NCBI GenBank assembly: GCA_002254385.1
Contig: NJDO01000037.1
Location: forward strand, 1 to 15,741
Source of the DNA: Thermoplasmatales archaeon ex4484_6
GTDB taxonomy: Archaea; Thermoplasmatota; Penumbrarchaeia; Penumbrarchaeales; Penumbrarchaeaceae
Length of the DNA: 15,741 nucleotides
Direction of reading: 5' to 3'
The notes beneath the pieces were generated by a model, which was not told the origin of the DNA, searched no databases, and saw only the letters and a list, made by a program, of their open reading frames with translations. A program made the position numbers and the translations under genes. This document shows, in pieces, positions 1 through 5,204 of the stretch (position 1 is the stretch's first letter; each line of letters begins with the position of its first letter).

Positions 1-393
1 TTTGACCCGCTGCGTGGGTATCCGTTCATTGGGTCTTCTTTTTGTCTTCACCAGTTTGAATTCCTTCTTGAGAACCTTCAGGGTATTGTCCCTTGAACCA
101 TCGTTGATAACGATGACCTCGAGGTTGGGGTAGTCCAGGTTCAACTGGGATCTGAGGCTTTCGGCTATGGTCACCTCCTCGTTGAACGCAGGGGATAGAA
201 CCGATACGGAGGGCAGTATGGGAACCTTGTGCATATCCCTGTGTCTCGAGATCAACCTCATCCTGAAACGGAACAGCTGATACGAGGCCATGATGGAGAG
301 GGAGATGTAGAAAAGGTTCAGGGTTGCAAAATAGAACAGGATAAGTACGTTGAAGGCGATGACAAAAGCCTCGACAAATGTCCAGAATTCCAT
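1..393 (-). CDS. Family 2 glycosyltransferase, N-terminal part (cut by window edge)
   Basis: The 131 visible codons read from an ATG at 393 down to the left edge with no stop. Residues about 8-38 are strongly hydrophobic and should form one N-terminal membrane helix. The start of a GT-A fold follows: a beta strand ending in SPAFNEE (residues 67-73) and VIVINDGSRDNT (93-104), whose Asp98 corresponds to the nucleotide-sugar-binding aspartate of GT2 enzymes. The DxD and QxxRW motifs would lie outside the window. A membrane-anchored GT2 of this kind usually makes a polysaccharide or glycolipid from UDP- or GDP-sugars at the inner face of the membrane, as in the PgaC/hyaluronan-synthase type; the product cannot be told here. 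The ATG lies one base past the stop of the HEAT-repeat gene, so the two are almost certainly co-transcribed from the promoter near 1496. Family confidence is high; substrate is unknown. Confidence 0.88.
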   Translation of the reverse strand, partial: MEFWTFVEAFVIAFNVLILFYFATLNLFYISLSIMASYQLFRFRMRLISRHRDMHKVPILPSVSVLSPAFNEEVTIAESLRSQLNLDYPNLEVIVINDGSRDNTLKVLKKEFKLVKTKRRPNERIPTQRVK

Positions 394-394
394 C

Positions 395-1468
395 TCAAAC
401 GAACTCCATCTCCATATCGGGGTCCGACTCGGACAGCTTGAGGAGTGCTGCCTGACCTTCCCACCCCTTCCTTGATAGGGTGGAACGGGCAATAACCTTT
501 ACGTCCGGATCTTCGTCATATGCAAGGTTCTCGAGGGGTTCTATACCCACGGAGTCCGGTGCATTGCCCAGGGCTTCCGCCACCGCTTCCCTGACCTCCC
601 TGCTGGGATCATCCGCCATCCCCTCGAGAACGGCATAGGCTCTCTTCACAGCTATCCTTCCCAGGGACCTGGACGTCTCCACACGGACGTTCGTATCCTT
701 ATCTTCTGCCAGTTTCCGGAGAATCCTGATCGATTGGTGGAATCCCTTTCTTCCGGAGAGCATTGCCGCAGCCTTCCTTACAACGGCAATGGGTGAACCC
801 GACAATTCCTCGATCACCTTCATTCCGGGTCTGATCCTCATGAGTTCGATTGTTATCTCCTTGTGCATCCAGGATTCGTTCCATTCGTATATGGAACCTA
901 TCTGTTCGGGAAGATATCTGCTCTGTATGGATGCCAGGTAGGATATGGCGGATATGGCAAGCTCGGCTTCCTTTGCTGTAACCATCTCCAGAGCCAGATC
1001 CTCGGCGTCGTTGAGTTCCAGCCGTGACAATCGACCCAGCGCCACGGTCCTCTTCCACCAGGGTCCGGATCTCAGGGCTTCAAGGTCGTCCTCGATGAAT
1101 CCCATGTCCCGGTAGAGCATCCTTATCCTTCTCTTCTTGCTTTCCGCAAGGGGGGACCTGCCCCTTATCTCTGCCGGGATCTCGTCTTCCTCGCCTCCGG
1201 CATAGAAGAATACGAGAAGGTCCCTGAATGCTTTACGCTCATCATCCCCTACCTCAACGGGCTTTATATGGTCCCTGCCGTTGAGGTGGTCCTCGAGCCT
1301 TCTTGACCATTTCGGGTACCATTTCTGTTTGTTCTTTCTCTTCCTGTGATTGTTGATGGACATCGTGGAATAGGCTATGATCTGAACGAAAAGTACGATG
1401 GATACGGCTAACAGAATATACAGGACCACTTTGAGCAGCATCCCGTCGAAACCGTTCTCGAATCCCAT
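395..1468 (-). CDS. Membrane-anchored HEAT-repeat protein
   Basis: This is a 357-residue protein. Residues 11-34 form a hydrophobic membrane anchor, followed by a very basic stretch (about 41-57, rich in Arg/Lys), which puts the rest of the protein in the cytoplasm by the positive-inside rule. From about 139 to 350 there are repeated helical pairs with HEAT character, for example around 227-240 (SPIAVVRKAAAMLSG), 258-272 (DTNVRVETSRSLGRI), 288-302 (PSREVREAVAEALGN) and 320-333 (DPDVKVIARSTLSR). HEAT repeats bind proteins, so this is probably a scaffold or regulator of the glycosyltransferase whose gene starts one base after this stop. That role is inferred from context. The ATG at 1466-1468 is preferred because a TATA box lies about 28 nt upstream, giving a leaderless mRNA. 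The C terminus is acidic (SESDPDMEMEFV). Confidence 0.85.
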   Translation of the reverse strand: MGFENGFDGMLLKVVLYILLAVSIVLFVQIIAYSTMSINNHRKRKNKQKWYPKWSRRLEDHLNGRDHIKPVEVGDDERKAFRDLLVFFYAGGEEDEIPAEIRGRSPLAESKKRRIRMLYRDMGFIEDDLEALRSGPWWKRTVALGRLSRLELNDAEDLALEMVTAKEAELAISAISYLASIQSRYLPEQIGSIYEWNESWMHKEITIELMRIRPGMKVIEELSGSPIAVVRKAAAMLSGRKGFHQSIRILRKLAEDKDTNVRVETSRSLGRIAVKRAYAVLEGMADDPSREVREAVAEALGNAPDSVGIEPLENLAYDEDPDVKVIARSTLSRKGWEGQAALLKLSESDPDMEMEFV

Positions 1469-1480
1469 TGTACGTACAAT
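1467..1480. promoter_or_regulatory. 14-bp perfect palindrome between TATA box and start codon (possible operator)
   Basis: ATTGTACGTACAAT is its own reverse complement. It begins within the start codon of the HEAT-repeat gene and ends about 10 bp from the TATA box, covering the predicted transcription start. A dimeric repressor bound here would block initiation. The left half (ATTGTACG) recurs at 1791-1798. No binding protein is identified; the operator role is inferred from symmetry and position. Confidence 0.4.
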
Positions 1481-1490
1481 GAAACAGATG

Positions 1491-1500
1491 TGATATAAAT
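1491..1500 (-). promoter_or_regulatory. TATA box of the HEAT-repeat/glycosyltransferase operon
   Basis: On the minus strand this reads ATTTATATCA. Its centre, about 1496, is 28 nt from the ATG at 1468, the archaeal TATA-to-start distance for a leaderless transcript. No Shine-Dalgarno motif precedes the ATG. Confidence 0.6.
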
Positions 1501-1561
1501 GTTATCTCTCTCAATTATTTTTACAAATAATTACAAGATATGGACATAATCTCGGAATTAT

Positions 1562-1595
1562 GGGAACATGTCCCCGGGATATCCCAATGGGACAT
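1562..1595. repeat. Cluster of overlapping palindromes
   Basis: Three symmetric elements are packed into 34 bp: a near-palindrome GGGAACATGTCCC (1562-1574), a perfect 10-bp palindrome GGGATATCCC (1576-1585), and an inverted repeat pairing ATGTCCC (1568-1574) with GGGACAT (1589-1595) around it. Such stacking is typical of protein-binding sites, but the nearest promoter (HEAT-repeat gene, TATA near 1496) is about 70 bp away. Function unknown. Confidence 0.4.
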
Positions 1596-2000
1596 TTACC
1601 AACGGGTCCATCAAGGTGGATAAATGTTTCATATTATACAATGATTTACAGCAATGTAATCCGGATTTCTTGCAATGATAATGATATGTCACGGTATGCC
1701 ATTTTCAGATCGGAAATTCTTGGCATCCCTTCGGTTGTCGACCTTGACGTTCTTTTTATAAATGAAAACACAACCATCGGGGACCTGGGAATTGTACGAT
1801 CAACGGAAGGTAATCAAAACGTTCCCGAAAGAGGAAGGATCCGGAACAAGGGTCAGGTATTCCCCGAAAAAGAACCTGATCGGGCCGATCGAAAATGGTG
1901 AGGGATGGAATACATCCCGAGGAACAGGATACCTCGCTGCGGGGGGACCTTTGGTGATGACCGGGGAAGGGTCCGGGAAGGGAGATCGCTCTTGAGGGCT

Positions 2001-2037
2001 CGAAGGTGTTTCCGGGTATCAACCTTCGAAAATACCC
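2001..2037 (-). other. Possible H-type RNA pseudoknot at the 3' end of the 46-residue gene
   Basis: In the minus-strand transcript GGGTAT (2037-2032) can pair with ATACCC (2019-2014), and CGAAGGT (2028-2022) with ACCTTCG (2007-2001). The two stems interleave: S1 6 bp, L1 3 nt, S2 7 bp, 2-nt junction, and L3 6 nt (GGAAAC). These loop lengths suit a classical H-type pseudoknot. Otherwise the stems are mutually exclusive hairpins. The structure spans the codons for the last five residues (GIFEG) and the TGA stop. Confidence 0.4.
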
Positions 2038-2159
2038 ATTCTCTTCATCTCCTCTATGAGGTCCTTGTCAACGAGCTGATCAAGGTCCTCCTCTATCTCG
2101 TCCCTCATGGAGTGCAGCTCTTTGGCAAGCTTCATAACGGCCTTTCTGTGGTTCTCCAT
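2019..2159 (-). CDS. Small acidic helical protein, 46 residues, unknown function
   Basis: The protein has 46 residues, no cysteine and no membrane segment. The sequence is almost all helix-formers with a regular hydrophobic pattern (residues 8-40, from VMKLAKEL through IEEMKRM), so a short amphipathic helix or coiled-coil hairpin is likely. I chose the ATG at 2157-2159 because GAGGT (about 2166-2170) sits 6 nt upstream and a TATA box lies at 2193-2200. The same frame runs open 16 codons further up, but that stretch contains the promoter. I do not recognise a family. The gene stands alone: the next minus-strand start downstream is 550 bp away. The last codons and stop lie inside a possible RNA pseudoknot. 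The well-placed promoter, ribosome site and protein-like composition support a real gene. Confidence 0.65.
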   Translation of the reverse strand: MENHRKAVMKLAKELHSMRDEIEEDLDQLVDKDLIEEMKRMGIFEG

Positions 2160-2192
2160 GATACAACCTCGGATAATCCACGAGAACGGACA

Positions 2193-2200
2193 ATATAAAA
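2193..2200 (-). promoter_or_regulatory. TATA box of the 46-residue gene
   Basis: The minus strand reads TTTTATAT centred near 2197, predicting transcription from about 2170. That leaves an 11-nt leader beginning at the GAGGT ribosome site. A second A/T-rich box lies at 2211-2220. Confidence 0.5.
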
Positions 2201-2239
2201 AATTCACTGTTATAATATTTAATAATCAAAATAATACGA

Positions 2240-2286
2240 GTACAGTCATGTACAAGATAATGTACAGAATAGTATAATATCGTACA
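2240..2286. repeat. Helically phased array of GTACA motifs
   Basis: GTACA occurs at 2240, 2250, 2262 and 2282, that is, 10, 12 and 20 bp apart. Two copies are complete TGTACA palindromes (2249-2254 and 2261-2266). The array starts about 40 bp upstream of the small gene's TATA box. Near-integral helical spacing would place bound proteins on about the same DNA face. The core matches the palindrome at 1467-1480. Confidence 0.4.
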
Positions 2287-2427
2287 TATTTTCAACACTT
2301 TTTCAGGGTAGTTTCCCCTGCCTTGCATTTTTCATCCACGGGAAATTCAATCGATCCTGTCGTTCAGCTTCTTGAATATTGGAATCACACTTGAATCACC
2401 GGCTCCCGGGGGGTGGGGGCAAAGAGT

Positions 2428-2459
2428 TCGGATACGAATGTATTATCATTCGTGTCCGA
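2428..2459 (-). terminator. Long hairpin downstream of trhA
   Basis: TCGGATACGAATG (2428-2440) and CATTCGTGTCCGA (2447-2459) pair over 13 positions with one mismatch (a wobble pair if the plus strand is transcribed) and a 6-nt loop. It lies about 75 nt past the trhA stop. No T-run follows, so terminator is only the positional best guess; a 3'-end-stabilising structure is equally possible. Confidence 0.35.
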
Positions 2460-2463
2460 TTGT

Positions 2464-2481
2464 TCATTTCCTGGGAAATGA
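2464..2481 (-). terminator. Second inverted repeat downstream of trhA
   Basis: TCATTTCC and GGAAATGA are exact inverted repeats separated by TG, directly next to the hairpin at 2428-2459. Together they form a tandem stem-loop module about 50 nt past the trhA stop. No strong T-run follows on the minus strand. Confidence 0.3.
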
Positions 2482-2532
2482 CAGGGGGGAGTTTCCATTG
2501 GTGATCTCACATTGTGGAACAAATGGCCGTAC

Positions 2533-3183
2533 CTACCCCTGAACCACATAAAAGAAAACGGAAAGGAAGTGGAGAAATGATCCCATCATGACGAACAGGT
2601 GCCATACCGGATGGGAGTATCTTATTCCCTTCCTTGCGTAGATGAGAGCTCCGATCGAGTAAACGATCCCTCCGGCAAGCAGAAGGAGAAGCCCCTCGTA
2701 AGCAAGAGACCTGATCAGAGGTCGTATACCCAGGACAACACACCAGCCGAGAGCAATGTAGATCGAGATGGAGAGCCATTTGAACCTCCCCGCCAGGAAT
2801 ACCTTGAAAAGAGTTCCGAGTACGAAACCTCCCCATACGATGCCGAATATGACCCAGCCAAGGGCCCCCCCGAGGACAACCAGAGTGAATGGCGTGTAGG
2901 TCGCTGCTATCAGGTAGAAAATGGCCGAATGGTCCAGAACCTTCAACACCTTCCTTGCCTTCTCTTGAGGTATGGAGTGGTATATTGTCGAAAAGGCATA
3001 GAGCAGTACCAGCCCGCTCCCGTATATGGCCGATGACACGATGAGGAGTGCGTCCCCATTCCTCGAGGAGAAAATGATCAGCAGAACCAATCCGATTATG
3101 GAAAGTATGCAGCCTATTCCGTGGGTGACCGCATTGGCGATCTCCTCGCCCTGGCTGTATCCCGTGACCGGGCCCCGATCCAT
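2533..3183 (-). CDS. trhA: Hemolysin III / TrhA (YqfA) family seven-helix membrane protein
   Basis: The 216 residues include seven predicted membrane helices, at about 23-39, 45-65, 85-103, 107-127, 136-154, 164-182 and 192-214. The N terminus has the family signature EEIANAVTHGIG (13-24). The metal-site residues of the CREST superfamily are all present: Ser65-x3-His69 (STIYHS), Asp84 (LDHSAIFYLIAATYTPF) and His191-x3-His195 (HPVWH). Relatives include PAQR receptors and alkaline ceramidases, zinc-dependent membrane hydrolases. Bacterial members affect membrane lipid homeostasis, and 'hemolysin' is a historical label. I chose the ATG at 3181-3183 because it lies about 25 nt from a TATA box, giving a leaderless start. 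The gene is alone on its strand, with inverted repeats after its stop. Family confidence is high; activity in this organism is unproven. Confidence 0.92.
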   Translation of the reverse strand: MDRGPVTGYSQGEEIANAVTHGIGCILSIIGLVLLIIFSSRNGDALLIVSSAIYGSGLVLLYAFSTIYHSIPQEKARKVLKVLDHSAIFYLIAATYTPFTLVVLGGALGWVIFGIVWGGFVLGTLFKVFLAGRFKWLSISIYIALGWCVVLGIRPLIRSLAYEGLLLLLAGGIVYSIGALIYARKGIRYSHPVWHLFVMMGSFLHFLSVFFYVVQG

Positions 3184-3518
3184 GGGCGTTCATGGTGAAT
3201 ACCATATAAAAAGCTCTCATGCACACCAATTCAATGCTCGTCATCGGTTGAACTGAAAGAACGAGGATACGGTGTAAGCCGTCGTCTCATCACATGAATT
3301 GATGTCCGAGATATGATATCGTGTTGTGTTCATCAATTGTGGGATTGTGCAGTATTGATTCGTTACATTATACCTATTAATCCGGAATATCTCCATTTTT
3401 CTTGAAAAAGGTATCTTCTTTCAATAAAAGGTCAGATATATATAGTTGGGAGGTACATTTTATGCGCAGGCGGACCGTGCGCTTGATAAGTTTTTTTTAT
3501 CAACGCACTCAATCCTCT
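3184..3518. other. 335-bp intergenic region between the hydrolase and trhA
   Basis: It contains the trhA promoter (3203-3213), a loose inverted repeat (ATTGATG 3298-3304 with CATCAAT 3331-3337), an AT-rich middle, a plus-strand TATA-like run (3436-3444) and a GGGAGGT (3448-3454) before an ATG at 3462. It ends in a nested inverted repeat at 3469-3538. The frame opened at 3462 soon runs antisense to the hydrolase and has no protein-like content. Confidence 0.45.
3203..3213 (-). promoter_or_regulatory. TATA box of trhA
   Basis: The minus strand reads CTTTTTATATG with its core centred near 3208, placing transcription start at or next to the ATG (3183). There is no ribosome site, consistent with leaderless translation. 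Confidence 0.55.
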
Positions 3519-3538
3519 CTACGCACGCACGGTCCGCC
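3469..3538. repeat. Nested inverted repeat at the hydrolase 3' end
   Basis: The outer arms GGCGGACCGTGCG (3469-3481) and CGCACGGTCCGCC (3526-3538) match over 13 bp. The inner arms GTGCG-C-TTGATAA (3477-3489) and TTATCAACGCAC (3497-3508) match over 12 bp with one bulged C around a T-rich loop. The outer and inner left arms share GTGCG, so the complete stems compete. The right outer arm encodes the last residues (RRTVRA) and the stop of the alpha/beta hydrolase, so on the minus strand this is positioned as a terminator. On the plus strand it begins about where a transcript from the TATA-like run at 3436-3444 would start. Confidence 0.6.
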
Positions 3539-4307
3539 GCTCATTTCGCCGGAGCCCTCTCTCTATCCATCTCCATACCGTTCTCTGGAGCTCTATCCTG
3601 GCATCGGAGAAGGAATGATCCGAGTCGAGGATGACATGCTCCACATCGGAGCATCCATTCCGCACGAGCTCCTCGTAGAGGGGGAGAGTATGAAGCTCGG
3701 GGATGGACAGAGTATCATTGCGTGCCGATACTATCAATATCCTCTTTCCGGATAGTTCCTCTGCATGCCGGAGAAGGTTCCAATCCCTTCTATGCTCCAT
3801 CACCTCTTCCAGGAGTCTGTCATGTCCGATGGTGTTCATGGGGCGGGAGAGTTCTTTGAACATTCTCCTTACCATCTCCCTGTTGAGATCATCTTCCAGA
3901 GCCCAATCGCTCACCATGCCCATATTGAAAGGGGAAAGGAGCACGAGCGAACCGATTCTTTCATCCGCGGCAGCTGTAATGGCTCCGGCCCAGCCTCCCA
4001 TGGAATGTCCGATAATCAGGATATCATCGGGGTTCACCCCGTAGGCCTTTCCTTCATTTCTCAGATCATCAACGGCCCTTGCAGTGTCCGCAAGCATGCC
4101 GGAAAAGGAGAAGGTCCCCCTGCTTCCCCATGAACCCCTGTAGTGAAAGATCAATGAGTTGATCCCCCCCCTTCTCAGGGTATGGGCAAGGTCCAGATTT
4201 CTTTCGTGACCCGGAAACCCATGAAGGATCACGGCTGTCGAATGATCACCTTTTCCCTGGGCGGTGAACAGGGTCCCGTACATTTCCGAACCGTCGCTTT
4301 CGATCAT
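3519..4307 (-). CDS. Alpha/beta hydrolase (serine hydrolase family)
   Basis: The protein has 262 residues with a complete alpha/beta-hydrolase core. The oxyanion-loop motif is HGFPG (29-33), the nucleophile elbow is GHSMGG (100-105) with Ser102, the acid is Asp198 (SARNDTLS) and the base is His231 (DSDHSF). There is no signal peptide or membrane helix, so it should be cytoplasmic. It resembles the acyl-peptide-hydrolase/esterase-like group; the substrate is unknown. The gene follows the HAD phosphatase in the same direction with an 87-nt gap and probably shares its transcript. ATG 4305-4307 is the only ATG available, but the frame stays open and protein-like up to the phosphatase stop, and a GGGGGAG motif sits before a CTG codon near 4381, so a non-canonical longer start is possible. 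A nested inverted repeat covers the 3' end. Confidence 0.88.
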   Translation of the reverse strand: MIESDGSEMYGTLFTAQGKGDHSTAVILHGFPGHERNLDLAHTLRRGGINSLIFHYRGSWGSRGTFSFSGMLADTARAVDDLRNEGKAYGVNPDDILIIGHSMGGWAGAITAAADERIGSLVLLSPFNMGMVSDWALEDDLNREMVRRMFKELSRPMNTIGHDRLLEEVMEHRRDWNLLRHAEELSGKRILIVSARNDTLSIPELHTLPLYEELVRNGCSDVEHVILDSDHSFSDARIELQRTVWRWIERGLRRNERRTVRA

Positions 4308-4394
4308 GATATGTTCCAGCCCGCCCCTTCGTTCGGGGTCCTTTTCCTTGATGTCTTCGGATACCGGATCAAATTCCAGAAAGACTCCCCCTGA

Positions 4395-5132
4395 TCATAT
4401 GATATCGAAAGCGGAGAAAAGCTCCAGAGCACCCCTCCAGTGCTCCTCCCTTGATACCCTGTCAGCCATTTCCTTCAATTTCTCGCTTCCATTTGATACA
4501 ACACCGACGCGGCCTCCACCCTGCTTGACGGCCCTGGCTCCCGGGATGTCATTGGCCGAATCGCAGATGAACACGACATCGGAGATATCTATACCCGACA
4601 TCCTGCAGTAGTTCCGTATCCCTGTTCCCTTGTCCACTCCCTCGGGTATGACCTCCACGGATGCCGAGGTCTTGATTATCTGGCATTCTATCCCTTTGAG
4701 TGCATCCTTTACAAATGAAAAGATCTCGTCCAGCTGCCCCTCCGAGTAATCCCTTCCATCCATGTATCCCGGAACGTAGATCGAGAAGATGTAGCTCTTG
4801 AAGGGGTCGATCTCTATCAACCCGTGAAGCATTTCAAGTCGTTCCAGTATGTTTTTTCGGTCCATTCTCTCGGCATTGGGATCGGGAACGGCCCCGTGGA
4901 TGCCTTCGGCATAAGGGACAACAATGCAGCCGTTCTCTGCGATGGCACCCTTCATGGGTTCCAGTCCCCATCTCTTCCTCAGGTTCGTCATGTATCGAAG
5001 GTCCCTTCCGGAACAGAGGATGACGGGAATGCCTTTCGCCTCGATCAGGGAAAGGGCCCTGATGAGCCCGGTTCCGGTAGCATAACCCGACCTGTTGGTT
5101 ATCGTCCCTTCTATATCGAGAAGCAGATGCAT
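4395..5132 (-). CDS. HAD-superfamily (type IIB, Cof-like) phosphatase
   Basis: The 245-residue protein carries all HAD motifs in order: motif I DIEGTIT (Asp6 nucleophile, Glu8), motif II CSGRD (Ser41), ENG (66-68) typical of the Cof/phosphoglycolate-phosphatase group, a Lys (168) in VDKGTGI as motif III, and DSANDIPGA (Asp191, Asp195) as motif IV. The region between motifs II and III forms a type IIB cap. Likely relatives are archaeal phosphoglycolate or sugar-phosphate phosphatases; the substrate cannot be assigned. Oddity: the general acid/base position, normally Asp in DxD phosphatases, is Glu8. I preferred ATG 5130-5132 over an in-frame TTG seven codons upstream because a TATA box centred near 5161 makes it leaderless. 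The frame continues open past its TGA into the hydrolase gene. Confidence 0.85.
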   Translation of the reverse strand: MHLLLDIEGTITNRSGYATGTGLIRALSLIEAKGIPVILCSGRDLRYMTNLRKRWGLEPMKGAIAENGCIVVPYAEGIHGAVPDPNAERMDRKNILERLEMLHGLIEIDPFKSYIFSIYVPGYMDGRDYSEGQLDEIFSFVKDALKGIECQIIKTSASVEVIPEGVDKGTGIRNYCRMSGIDISDVVFICDSANDIPGARAVKQGGGRVGVVSNGSEKLKEMADRVSREEHWRGALELFSAFDII

Positions 5133-5156
5133 CCGATATGAAAAGCACTTCAACTA

Positions 5157-5166
5157 CATATTTATC
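5157..5166 (-). promoter_or_regulatory. TATA box of the phosphatase-hydrolase operon
   Basis: The minus strand reads GATAAATATG, centre near 5161, 29 nt from the ATG at 5132. It lies back to back with the plus-strand TATA box at 5174-5183. Confidence 0.55.
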
Positions 5167-5173
5167 CCTATCA

Positions 5174-5183
5174 ATTAATATAT
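5174..5183 (+). promoter_or_regulatory. TATA box of the DUF362 gene
   Basis: The plus strand reads TTAATATATG, centre near 5179, about 27 nt before the first ATG at 5205. It predicts a leaderless transcript starting at the ATG run. Confidence 0.55.
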
Positions 5184-5204
5184 GGCCGCTCCCTCCATAT
5201 CGGG

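Larger units (their letters stand above)
1469..2018. other. 550-bp intergenic stretch without a convincing gene
   Basis: The left part is AT-rich and the right part (about 1860-2000) more GC-rich. Short open frames on both strands lack a ribosome site, a correctly spaced TATA box, or recognisable protein content. The stretch holds an AT-rich inverted repeat at 1513-1532 (8-bp arms, 4-nt spacer), a palindrome cluster at 1562-1595, a half operator at 1791-1798, and small hairpins at 1878-1890 (GATCGG-G-CCGATC) and 1902-1918 (GGGATG-GAATA-CATCCC). It could be the 3' untranslated region of the 46-residue gene plus an operon control region, a decayed gene, or hold an unannotated RNA. Confidence 0.45.
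2160..2532. other. 373-bp intergenic region upstream of the 46-residue gene and downstream of trhA
   Basis: From left to right it holds the ribosome site and TATA box of the small gene (2164-2200), a very AT-rich segment with four GTACA motifs (2240-2286), a stretch with nothing recognisable (about 2290-2425) apart from a short minus-strand open segment ending in a TGA at 2347-2349, and two consecutive inverted repeats (2428-2481) in what would be the 3' untranslated region of trhA. No tRNA or known RNA family is evident. Confidence 0.5.

Noticed and set aside
1560..1995. Two overlapping plus-strand frames (113 and 77 codons)
   Set aside because: They lack a ribosome site; the TATA-like run at 1751-1758 is too close to the ATG at 1762; codon choice differs from neighbours; and no family is recognisable. 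They could still be decayed coding sequence.
2507..3244. 245-codon minus-strand frame overlapping trhA
   Set aside because: It is in a different frame from the seven-helix TrhA product; its composition is low in hydrophobic periodicity and matches nothing.
3462..3755. Plus-strand frame with GGGAGGT and a TATA-like run upstream
   Set aside because: Almost all of it is antisense to the hydrolase, and its Ser/Pro/Arg-rich peptide looks like a shadow. The ribosome site would lie upstream of the predicted transcript start. The DNA structure there is reported separately.
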